From contig CAMFKK010000018.1 in NCBI GenBank assembly GCA_945957225.1, positions 1-15,076 on the forward strand: 15,076 bases of DNA. The letters are read 5' to 3'. Position numbers and translations under genes: made by a program. This DNA is from an uncultured Sphingobacteriia bacterium. Lineage in GTDB: Bacteria; Bacteroidota; Bacteroidia; Chitinophagales; Chitinophagaceae. Below are positions 1 through 6,697 of this stretch, piece after piece. Position 1 is the stretch's first letter. Every line of letters starts with the position of its first letter. The notes below the pieces were generated by a model, which saw only the letters and a list, made by a program, of their open reading frames with translations, had not been told where the DNA came from and made no database searches.

Positions 1-1007
1 GTATAAAACTTACCTTCTACCCCTTCACTATCCGCGTCCAATGCACTATAAAAACCACCTTCTGCATCCAACAGCTCTCTTTCTAAAAATCCAATGGTCT
101 GTTCAATGGTTTTGGCATAGATGGGGTTTTTGGTTAATTGAAAAGCTTCTGCCAATACTGAAATTAATAGGGCATTGTCATACAACATTTTCTCAAAATG
201 AGGTGCCAACCACTGGGTATCTGTACTATACCTAGCAAATCCCCCACCCAATTGGTCATAGATACCTCCTTGGATCATTTTGTCCAGACTTAATAATGCT
301 TGATCCAGTGCGGCTTGATCCAGATAAAAATGGTATTGTCTAAGTAAGAATTGTATGGAAAATGTTTGTGGAAATTTTGGCGCTCTGCCAAATCCCCCCC
401 AGTCAGTATCGGCCTGCGCCAACAAATTTTCTGTAATGGTTGCCAATTGCGCGGTACCTGTTATTGTCTCTGCAGACTTGGTTTGGAAACCAAATAAATT
501 TGAAGATTGTAAGTGCTGAGTTAAATGATTGGCCTGGGTTTCAATCTCTTCCCTTCTTTCTTGGTATCCCTTTCTTATACCTTCTAAAACCTCGGTCCAG
601 CTAGCGCGATTAAAGGCTTGTACGGGTGGAAAATATGTGCCCCCATAAAAAGGCTTTTTATCTGGGGTAAGAAACACATTCAAGGGCCATCCACCGCTTC
701 CCGTCATGGCTTGTACCGCATCCATATACAAATGATCCAGGTCTGGACGCTCTTCTCTATCAATCTTGATATTGATAAAGTGCTGGTTCATGATCTGGGC
801 CGTGGCTTCGTTTTCAAAACTTTCCCTTTCCATCACATGACACCAATGACAGGCCGCATACCCAATACTGACCAAGATGGGTTTGTCCTCTGCAATGGCC
901 CTATTCAATGCCTCTTCACCCCAGGGATACCAATCCACAGGGTTATGTGCGTGTTGCAATAAATAGGGGCTGGATTCTTGGGCAAGCCGATTGGTATGAT
1001 TGGACAT
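1..1007 (-). CDS. YyaL/SSP411-type thioredoxin-domain protein (DUF255), C-terminal part missing
   Basis: Partial gene: the frame opens at ATG 1007-1005 and stays open through 335 codons to the left edge, so only the N-terminal half is present (family members are usually about 650-700 residues). The product begins MSNHTNRLAQESSPYLLQHA and carries the hallmark N-terminal pattern of the DUF255 thioredoxin-like domain: HNPVDWYPWGEEA (residues 21-33), then ACHWCHVME (52-60) with the CxxC pair C53/C56, then DREERPDLD and GGWPLNVFLTP. Further on GGGFARYSTD, HFEKMLYDNA and SALDADSEG belong to the (alpha/alpha)6-barrel, glycosidase-like part. The family resembles human SPATA20; its biochemical role is not settled, though a thioredoxin-like redox function is suggested by the CxxC. 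No signal peptide is seen, so it is probably cytoplasmic. It lies just downstream of the hemD terminator and is likely transcribed separately. Identification is firm; function is open. Confidence 0.93.
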   Translation of the reverse strand, partial: MSNHTNRLAQESSPYLLQHAHNPVDWYPWGEEALNRAIAEDKPILVSIGYAACHWCHVMERESFENEATAQIMNQHFINIKIDREERPDLDHLYMDAVQAMTGSGGWPLNVFLTPDKKPFYGGTYFPPVQAFNRASWTEVLEGIRKGYQERREEIETQANHLTQHLQSSNLFGFQTKSAETITGTAQLATITENLLAQADTDWGGFGRAPKFPQTFSIQFLLRQYHFYLDQAALDQALLSLDKMIQGGIYDQLGGGFARYSTDTQWLAPHFEKMLYDNALLISVLAEAFQLTKNPIYAKTIEQTIGFLERELLDAEGGFYSALDADSEGVEGKFY

Positions 1008-1033
1008 TCTAGAATTTTGAGAATATTACAAAT

Positions 1034-1058
1034 GAAAAGCCCCGCGGTTGCGGGGCTC
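1034..1058 (-). terminator. Rho-independent terminator behind hemD
   Basis: A perfect 8-bp GC-rich stem, AGCCCCGC (1038-1045) and GCGGGGCT (1050-1057), closes a 4-base loop. Read on the minus strand it is followed by a short T run (TTTTC, 1038-1034). The plus-strand side has no T run, so it acts for minus-strand transcripts coming from hemD. The T tract is short, so read-through into the next gene is possible. Confidence 0.7.
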
Positions 1059-1077
1059 TATAAAAAATTTGAGTTAA

Positions 1078-1875
1078 TTATTTTTTAACAGGGGTACCCA
1101 AGGCCAAATACTGGTCCAAAGCTGCTACCATACTTGGTTTTTGAGGAGAAGCCACTTTAAACTCAAGATTTAAACCAGCGTCTTCCACTGCTTTGGAAGT
1201 ATTGCCACCAAAAGCGCCAATCACCGTTCCATTCTGTTTAAAATCTGGGCAATTGTCAAACAAGCTCTTTACACCACTTGGTGTGAAAAAACAGATTACG
1301 TCATATTCCTTGTCCAATAAATGCTTGATATCATTGCTAATGCTTCTGTACATAAAGCCCAACTGGTATTCGCATTTGTTGTTCTTCATAAAGCCACAGA
1401 TCTCATTATCCTGTTGGTTTTCACTACAGACATACAAGAATTTTTCATTCTCCTTGTGCTTATTCACCACGTCAAACATGCTTTTATTGGTACCATCGGC
1501 TCCATAAAACACTTTGCGTTTTCTATACAAGATGAATTTTTGCAAATACAATGCCACCGCCTCGGTAATACAGAAATACTTGGTATCCTGACCAATAGCA
1601 ATTTTCATTTCTTCACAAGTGCGGAAGAAATGGTCAATGGCATTTCTGCTTGTAAAAATGACGGCTGAAAATTGAAGAATATCAATTTTCTGTTTGCGGA
1701 ATTCTCTAGCTGGAATTCCTTCTAACTTGATAAAGGGATGAAAAACCAATTCCACTTGGTGTTTCCGCTCCAGATCAAAGTAAGGAGACTTTTCACTTTC
1801 CGGCCTAGGTTGGGAGATAAGGATTCTTCTTACTTTCTTGACAGTACCCGAATTTTTTGACCCGCTTTTTGCCAT
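1078..1875 (-). CDS. hemD: Uroporphyrinogen-III synthase (HemD-like)
   Basis: Would close and isomerise hydroxymethylbilane to uroporphyrinogen III in cytoplasmic tetrapyrrole synthesis. The 265-residue product has the typical HemD pattern: ILISQPRPESE near the N-terminus (residues 18-28), VIFTSRNAIDHFF (72-84, the family's 'vFtS.nav..f'), the second-domain FFTPSGVKSLF (196-206), and IGAFGGNTSKAVEDAG (219-234), which corresponds to the usual 'IG.tTa.al...G' segment but with GGN in place of the common TT. The extra basic N-terminus (about 17 residues) is dispensable-looking. Sequence conservation in this family is low, so the call rests on the pattern plus context: in Bacteroidota hemD-like genes often follow a DUF4271 gene, as here (27-base gap). 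A terminator follows directly. No other heme synthesis gene is in the window, although hemW lies nearby. Confidence 0.85.
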   Translation of the reverse strand: MAKSGSKNSGTVKKVRRILISQPRPESEKSPYFDLERKHQVELVFHPFIKLEGIPAREFRKQKIDILQFSAVIFTSRNAIDHFFRTCEEMKIAIGQDTKYFCITEAVALYLQKFILYRKRKVFYGADGTNKSMFDVVNKHKENEKFLYVCSENQQDNEICGFMKNNKCEYQLGFMYRSISNDIKHLLDKEYDVICFFTPSGVKSLFDNCPDFKQNGTVIGAFGGNTSKAVEDAGLNLEFKVASPQKPSMVAALDQYLALGTPVKK

Positions 1876-1902
1876 GCTATACGCTATAAGAATAAAGGAT
1901 GA

Positions 1903-2988
1903 TTAAATACTACCAGTCAGGTTATCGAGTAACAGTTTGTATATCAATACCAGTGGGAGTATTTCAACTGCGCAAAGGTACAAGAAAAAATGTAAGGCGC
2001 TAACTTTCAAATTATTCCTAATAGCACCAAAACCAATCAAGTAGCGATAAACAAAAAGAATACAGCAGATCCCCAAAGAAATAGTGGTGGCCACTTGCAT
2101 AATGGGTTCGGGAGAATAGGTCAATACCAGCACAAAAGGAATCAGGAGAATACCTAATACTTTATTGACTAAAAACACAATAAAAGTATAGGAATTGGTG
2201 GCATCACTTACATTAAAGACCCAACCTGAAAAACTCAAGAATAGGAATTTTCCCAAATAAACCACTAATAATAATAAACAGCTATATAAAACCAATTGAT
2301 AAAAAGGCAGGTTTACCCAATGCTTGTGTTGTGCCAACAAACTAACATATAAACCGGTACTAGCCAGAAATAGAAAATTCAATAGAATGGAAGCCAGGTT
2401 GTTTTGGAGTAATTGCTCCCTGGTTTGTTTTTGTCTTACCGATGTTTGCATGACCAATAAGAACAGATTTTTAAAATACTTAGGGAAGATCAGTCTAATA
2501 GCAGCCAAGATGCCCACCAATCCAGTTAAGATATAAAACAATAATTCCTGGCTCTCCCTTTTTCTTTCTTGACTGAATTGTTGCAATGCGGGCTGCTGAA
2601 AGGGCAGGTATTTACTATATAAAAATTTGGCATAAGTACCCGTATCAGGTCTAGCTGCCAAAATCTGTTGCTGTAATTGTCTTTTGGTTGAATCCAGTTG
2701 CAAACTATCCAAGACCCTTTGCTGGGCCAGACTGTCCCTGGCTTTACTACTGTCTTGTTGCAAACGCGCACTGTCTATGATGGTTTTTTTAAGTGAATCC
2801 AGCTTGGGCTTGGCTGCCCCCACTGGTTTAGCACTAAGGGCTGGTTTGGGAACAGGGGTTTTATTGGAAATAGGTTTTACCGAATCCTTTTGGGCAGCCA
2901 AGGTTATATGCAGAGAAAGCATGAGTAAAACAAAAAGAAACTGCTTCAAAAGAATGGGTTTGAAGCAAAAATATTGAACTGAACGCAT
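1903..2988 (-). CDS. DUF4271 membrane protein with Ser/Asp-rich extracytoplasmic linker
   Basis: A Bacteroidota membrane protein of unknown function. I place the start at ATG 2988-2986 (MRSVQYFCFKPILLKQFL); a TTG two codons earlier (2994) is the only in-frame alternative nearby. The N-terminus is a signal-like hydrophobic stretch ending near LHITLAAQ. It is followed by a Pro/Lys/Ala-rich and then DS/DSL/Gln-rich hydrophilic segment (about residues 36-118). The C-terminal half has about six hydrophobic helices (approximately 150-168, 198-217, 232-255, 267-292, 300-318, 332-355), which is the DUF4271 region. It is the first gene of a two-gene operon with hemD. The pairing suggests a link to tetrapyrrole or envelope biology, but this is association only; no catalytic motif is visible. 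Confidence 0.8.
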   Translation of the reverse strand: MRSVQYFCFKPILLKQFLFVLLMLSLHITLAAQKDSVKPISNKTPVPKPALSAKPVGAAKPKLDSLKKTIIDSARLQQDSSKARDSLAQQRVLDSLQLDSTKRQLQQQILAARPDTGTYAKFLYSKYLPFQQPALQQFSQERKRESQELLFYILTGLVGILAAIRLIFPKYFKNLFLLVMQTSVRQKQTREQLLQNNLASILLNFLFLASTGLYVSLLAQHKHWVNLPFYQLVLYSCLLLLVVYLGKFLFLSFSGWVFNVSDATNSYTFIVFLVNKVLGILLIPFVLVLTYSPEPIMQVATTISLGICCILFVYRYLIGFGAIRNNLKVSALHFFLYLCAVEILPLVLIYKLLLDNLTGSI

Positions 2989-3003
2989 AATCAACGCAAA
3001 AGA

Positions 3004-3035
3004 TAAACTTAAGATTTAGTACAATGGGTTCCAAG
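3004..3035 (-). promoter_or_regulatory. Possible promoter for DUF4271-hemD
   Basis: On the minus strand CTTG (3035-3032), a 20-base spacer, and TAAGTTTA (3011-3004) approximate the Bacteroidota consensus TTTG-N19/21-TAnnTTTG with one mismatch in each box. It ends 15 bases before the chosen ATG. The intergenic gap to divergent hemW is only 66 bases, so both promoters must sit here. Weak match. Confidence 0.35.
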
Positions 3036-3042
3036 AAGCCTT

Positions 3043-3050
3043 TAGTTTTG
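3043..3050 (+). promoter_or_regulatory. Possible -7 box for hemW
   Basis: TAGTTTTG fits the Bacteroidota -7 box TAnnTTTG exactly and ends four bases before the hemW ATG, which would give a leaderless or near-leaderless mRNA. No TTTG is found at the expected 19-21 base spacing upstream, so support is partial. Confidence 0.3.
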
Positions 3051-3054
3051 TCAA

Positions 3055-4191
3055 ATGGCAGGTCTCTATATTCATATTCCATTTTGCAGAAAAGCCTGCC
3101 ACTATTGCAATTTTCATTTTTCTACCACCCACCACCAATTGCCCGCCATGCTAGCTGCCATGGAAAAAGAATTGCAATTGCAACAGGATTATATCAAAGG
3201 GCCTCTAGCCACAATTTACTTAGGAGGCGGCACACCCTCATTGGTTCCAATTCCTTTATTGGAAAGCCTTTTCCTACAAATCAGGACCCAATTCTCTATT
3301 GAACAAGGAGCAGAAATTACCTTAGAGACCAATCCAGATGATATTACCATTGATGCCCTACATGCATGGAAAACCCTTGGTATCAATCGGCTAAGTATTG
3401 GGGTGCAGTCTTTTGTAGATGCAGACCTTCAATGGATGAATCGGGCCCATCATGCCCAACAAGCCATGGAATGTATTCAACTTGCCAAAGCAGCAGGTTT
3501 TGACAACCTGACCATTGACCTGATTTATGGTACACCCACATTAAGTGATGAAGCTTGGAAGGAAAATGTAGATATTGCCATCGCCGCAGGCATCACACAT
3601 CTTTCCTGTTATGCATTGACCGTGGAGCCCAAAACAGGATTGGAAAAAATGATTGAGAAAAAACAATTGGAAGCCGTGGATCCAGAAAAGCAAGCAAGAC
3701 ATTTTAGTATGTTGATGCAGTGGATGGAACAGGCCGGTTTTGAACACTATGAGATTTCAAATTTTGCCCTACCCGGACATAGAAGCAAACACAATAGTAG
3801 TTATTGGAGTGGTGCTGCTTATTTGGGTATTGGCCCATCGGCACATTCTTTTAATGGTTTTAGCCGTCAATGGAATCTGGCTAATAATAGTTTGTACATA
3901 CAGGCATTGAAAAACAATGAACTCCCATTTGAATTGGAGACATTAACGGCAGAACAACAGTTAAATGAATATATCATGACCTCATTAAGAACCATGGAAG
4001 GGCTTTCTTTGAATAGGGTTTCTGCCCTATGGGGACATGATAAAAGAGATCAAATATTGCTTGAGGCAAAAAAATATCTTGCCCGCGGCGATGCTTATTT
4101 AGCAGATGATTCTTTGATACTTACCAAAACAGGAAAACTATTAGCCGATGGCATTGCTTCCGATTTATTTTTCTTGAGCAATCAAGACTAG
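3055..4191 (+). CDS. hemW: Radical SAM family heme chaperone HemW
   Basis: Binds heme and a 4Fe-4S cluster and is thought to insert heme into membrane respiratory proteins; formerly misannotated as oxygen-independent coproporphyrinogen oxidase. The 378-residue length fits HemW rather than the longer HemN. The radical SAM motif is C11-x3-C15-x2-C18 in YIHIPFCRKACHYCNF, with no fourth cysteine of the HemN type (CxxxCxxCxC); asparagine follows C18. Further marks are GGGTPS (57-62, SAM binding), ETNPDD (91-96), LSIGVQSF (113-120) and the C-terminal HNSSYW...YLGIGPSAHSF segment. The start MAGLYIHIP begins directly at the family's first conserved strand. It is divergent from DUF4271-hemD by 66 bases and overlaps gpsA tail to tail by four bases. 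The function name is by family; heme binding is not shown by sequence alone. Confidence 0.93.
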   Translation: MAGLYIHIPFCRKACHYCNFHFSTTHHQLPAMLAAMEKELQLQQDYIKGPLATIYLGGGTPSLVPIPLLESLFLQIRTQFSIEQGAEITLETNPDDITIDALHAWKTLGINRLSIGVQSFVDADLQWMNRAHHAQQAMECIQLAKAAGFDNLTIDLIYGTPTLSDEAWKENVDIAIAAGITHLSCYALTVEPKTGLEKMIEKKQLEAVDPEKQARHFSMLMQWMEQAGFEHYEISNFALPGHRSKHNSSYWSGAAYLGIGPSAHSFNGFSRQWNLANNSLYIQALKNNELPFELETLTAEQQLNEYIMTSLRTMEGLSLNRVSALWGHDKRDQILLEAKKYLARGDAYLADDSLILTKTGKLLADGIASDLFFLSNQD

Positions 4192-5192
4192 ACCAAGTAG
4201 CCTTCTATTTTTTTGAACCCATCTTCAGCGGGTAATTGTTCCCACAAAATTTGATAGATAGTATGTGCAATAGGCATTTCAGCCTTGAGTTGTTCATTAA
4301 TTTTTTCAATACACTTACTAGCATTATATCCCTCTGCCACCATATTGAGTTCCAATTGGGCAGCTTTTACAGAATAGCCCTTACCAATCATGTTTCCAAA
4401 AGTTCTATTACGGCTATACAATGAATAACAGGTAACCAATAAGTCTCCTAAATAAACCGATGCTGCATAATTGATCTCAGGATTGTCTTGGTTTTTAATG
4501 GGTAATAATGTGCGCAGGAATCCAACCATTTCATTGGCAGCATTGGCAATATAGACACTCAAAAAATTATCTCCATATTCCAAACCATGGGCAATACCTG
4601 CACCCAGTGCATAAATATTTTTTAATACGGCAGCAAATTGTACTCCCAATACATCATGATTGACCAAGGTATTCAAATACTCGGTTTGAAAATAGCGTGC
4701 AATACCATAAGCTTCTGATTCTTGAATACCAGAGAATGTGAGATAGGATAATTTTTCAGCGGCCACTTCTTCTGCGTGACAGGGGCCCAAGACCGTAAAA
4801 TAATCTTCAATAGGAAAGGCAAATTCCTTTGTCAAATATTCATTTAGCAATTCATAAGAATTAGGCAAAATTCCTTTGATGGCGGAGACTATTTTTTTAC
4901 CCTGAAAAGCAGTTTTATCCAATTGAGACAAAGCGTCAACTACATAGGCCGATGGAACAGCAATAACCAATACATCTGAATGAGCCACAACTGTTGCAAT
5001 GTCCTGACTCATCTCTAGCTGGTCCTGATTAAAATAAGCCCCACTTAAATAATGCGCATTGTGTTTGCGCTTTTTCATCAAACGAATGGCTTCTTCACTG
5101 CGGATCCACCAAAAAATCTTATTCCCGTTATCGGTTAAGATCTTTGCCAGAGCAGTAGCCCAACTTCCACTTCCAATGATACCAAACTGCAT
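4188..5192 (-). CDS. gpsA: NAD(P)-dependent glycerol-3-phosphate dehydrogenase
   Basis: Reduces dihydroxyacetone phosphate to sn-glycerol 3-phosphate for phospholipid synthesis; cytoplasmic. The 334-residue length is standard. The N-terminal Rossmann loop is GIIGSGSWATALA (residues 4-16). VLVIAVPSAYV (74-84) and SAIKGI (103-108, conserved K106) follow. LGPCHAEEVA (135-144) stands where many homologues have SGPSFA.EV. The catalytic-lysine segment is AAVLKNIYALGAGIAHGLEYGDN (K191), and LGDLLVTCYS..SRNRTFG (248-265) is the C-terminal substrate-binding region. These local variations look normal for Bacteroidota. It is monocistronic as far as visible, with its own strong promoter at 5213-5245, and its TAG stop shares bases with the hemW stop. 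Confidence 0.95.
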   Translation of the reverse strand: MQFGIIGSGSWATALAKILTDNGNKIFWWIRSEEAIRLMKKRKHNAHYLSGAYFNQDQLEMSQDIATVVAHSDVLVIAVPSAYVVDALSQLDKTAFQGKKIVSAIKGILPNSYELLNEYLTKEFAFPIEDYFTVLGPCHAEEVAAEKLSYLTFSGIQESEAYGIARYFQTEYLNTLVNHDVLGVQFAAVLKNIYALGAGIAHGLEYGDNFLSVYIANAANEMVGFLRTLLPIKNQDNPEINYAASVYLGDLLVTCYSLYSRNRTFGNMIGKGYSVKAAQLELNMVAEGYNASKCIEKINEQLKAEMPIAHTIYQILWEQLPAEDGFKKIEGYLV

Positions 5193-5212
5193 GCAATAGG
5201 ATTATTAGATAG

Positions 5213-5245
5213 CAAACATACGAAAGCCAATTGTTAAATAGCAAA
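5213..5245 (-). promoter_or_regulatory. gpsA promoter, Bacteroidota consensus
   Basis: On the minus strand TTTG (5245-5242), a 21-base spacer, and TATGTTTG (5220-5213) match the TTTG-N19/21-TAnnTTTG consensus of the Bacteroidota primary sigma factor with no mismatch. The -7 box ends 20 bases before the gpsA ATG at 5192, leaving a 5' leader of roughly 12-15 bases. The TTTG lies in the tail of the preceding terminator hairpin. Confidence 0.75.
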
Positions 5246-5273
5246 GGGCCCCGGAATATCCGAGGCCCTTAGC
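5241..5273 (-). terminator. Terminator hairpin behind the TolC-HlyD operon
   Basis: AAGGGCC (5244-5250) pairs with GGCCCTT (5264-5270). After one C/A mismatch the stem continues as CGG/CCG (5252-5254 with 5260-5262) around an AATAT loop. Read on the minus strand the stem is followed by TTTGCTATTT, a moderate T-rich tail. It begins 20 bases beyond the adaptor gene stop and separates that operon from gpsA. Confidence 0.65.
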
Positions 5274-5292
5274 ATTTTCAATGTCTTTATGA

Positions 5293-6657
5293 CTAGTCTT
5301 TTTTCTTATCGTCGTATAACTTGTCCTTGGCCACCACCATTACTTTGGCGCCGTCTTTTAGTGTTTTACTTACAATGGTATAAGGTCCGGTTACCACTTC
5401 ATCACCTTCTTTCAAACCTTCCAATACTTCAATATTGTTTAAATCCTGAACACCAGTTTTTACTTTGAATTTTTTAACTGTGCCGTCTTTTTGATATACA
5501 AACACTACTTCTTCAATATCATCATCAGCCGTGGTTGATTTTGCTTCTGTTGTTTCAGGTTTCTTCTCGTCTTTTTTGCCACCATCTTTGGTGTCTCCGT
5601 TTTTGTCCCTAGTAGTTACTGCATTCAAAGCAATAGACAAAACATTGGCCTTGGTCTTGGTCTGAATATCCGCACTTGCACTCATTCCTGGACGGAATGG
5701 GAAGCTTTTCTTAGGGCTAATCAAATCAGCATAAGACTCAGGTAATAAACGAATATGCACTTTGTAATTGGTTACATCAGAGCTAGAGCTAGTAGATAAA
5801 GAGTTACCCGTGCTTGGGTTAGCAATTTTGTATACCAAACCTTTGAACTTACGGTTAATATAAGCGTCTACTTCTACAATGGCCGTATCACCAATCTTTA
5901 CCTTTGGAATATCGTTTTCACCAACGTCTACCCTTACTTCAATAGAACGCATATCAGAAATACGCATCATTTCAGTACCAACGTTAAAGCTATTACCTGC
6001 TACTTTCTCACCTTTTTTAACACTCAGTAAACTTACTAATCCATCCATAGGGGCAGTAATCACTGTACGAGACAGGTCTTTATCGGCCCTGTTTAATTGA
6101 GCCTGTGCTCCTTGAATATTTGCTTCGCCGCTTTTCAATCCTTCTTTGGCAGCATTATAGCTAGCTTCTGCAGAACGATACGCTTGTTGGGCATTTTCAA
6201 ATTCTGCTCTAGAAATAACTTTTTCATCCACCAGTTTTTTCTGACGGTCATAAACAGCTTTTGCATTATCCAGTGTAGCTTTTAAGCCAACTAGATTTGC
6301 GTTAGAATTAGACAACTGTGCTTTTGCTTGGTTTACACCAGCAGCAACCTGGTCACGTTGCGTAGAATAGATATCAGCATAAATTCTGGCCAAGATCTGA
6401 CCTTTTCTCACTGTATCTCCTTCGTTTACAAACAACTCAGTGATCTCACCACTAATATCTGGACTTACTTTTACTTCCACTTCTGGATAAACCTTTCCAC
6501 TGGCGTTTACCGTTTCAATGATATTGCGTTTAACGGCTTTTTCAGTTGACACTTTAGTGCCTTCTTCCTTGCCAATTACTCCAGCTTTTTTCAAGCCAAT
6601 CATAACGCCTATGACCACTACCAATCCAACAATGATCCAAATCAATTTCTTGCTCAT
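5293..6657 (-). CDS. Periplasmic adaptor (membrane fusion protein, HlyD/MacA type)
   Basis: Links an inner-membrane pump to a TolC channel. The 454-residue product has one N-terminal membrane anchor (residues 4-21, KLIWIIVGLVVVIGVMIG) and no lipobox. It then shows the first half of the lipoyl/barrel domain (about 45-95, SGKVYPEVEVKVSPDISGEI...NEGDTVRKGQILARI), a long alpha-helical hairpin rich in Ala/Gln/Lys (about 96-195), the second lipoyl half TVITAPMDGLVSLLSVKKGEKV (198-219), a beta-barrel with FRPGMSASADI (321-331), and a C-terminal membrane-proximal domain. A charged Lys/Asp/Glu/Thr-rich insert (about 351-382) interrupts the last part; it looks like a flexible linker. It lies 40 bases downstream of the TolC gene in the same operon. 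The anchored form and TolC-first order resemble MacA-type ABC export systems, but no MacB or other pump gene follows; a terminator does. Substrate unknown. Confidence 0.9.
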   Translation of the reverse strand: MSKKLIWIIVGLVVVIGVMIGLKKAGVIGKEEGTKVSTEKAVKRNIIETVNASGKVYPEVEVKVSPDISGEITELFVNEGDTVRKGQILARIYADIYSTQRDQVAAGVNQAKAQLSNSNANLVGLKATLDNAKAVYDRQKKLVDEKVISRAEFENAQQAYRSAEASYNAAKEGLKSGEANIQGAQAQLNRADKDLSRTVITAPMDGLVSLLSVKKGEKVAGNSFNVGTEMMRISDMRSIEVRVDVGENDIPKVKIGDTAIVEVDAYINRKFKGLVYKIANPSTGNSLSTSSSSDVTNYKVHIRLLPESYADLISPKKSFPFRPGMSASADIQTKTKANVLSIALNAVTTRDKNGDTKDGGKKDEKKPETTEAKSTTADDDIEEVVFVYQKDGTVKKFKVKTGVQDLNNIEVLEGLKEGDEVVTGPYTIVSKTLKDGAKVMVVAKDKLYDDKKKD

Positions 6658-6697
6658 ATTAAACAGTGTTTCTTTGTGTGTTAATGTTTGGTATTAC

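Noticed and set aside
618..962. Plus-strand open frame of 114 codons
   Set aside because: It lies antisense to the well-conserved YyaL-type gene and its product shows no family features; the minus-strand frame explains the region.
1193..1668. Two overlapping plus-strand open frames
   Set aside because: Both are antisense shadows of the hemD-like gene, with low-complexity hydrophobic products and no recognisable domain.
3055..4191. Oxygen-independent coproporphyrinogen III oxidase (HemN)
   Set aside because: The protein is short (378 residues) and lacks the fourth cysteine of the HemN motif, so HemW fits better.
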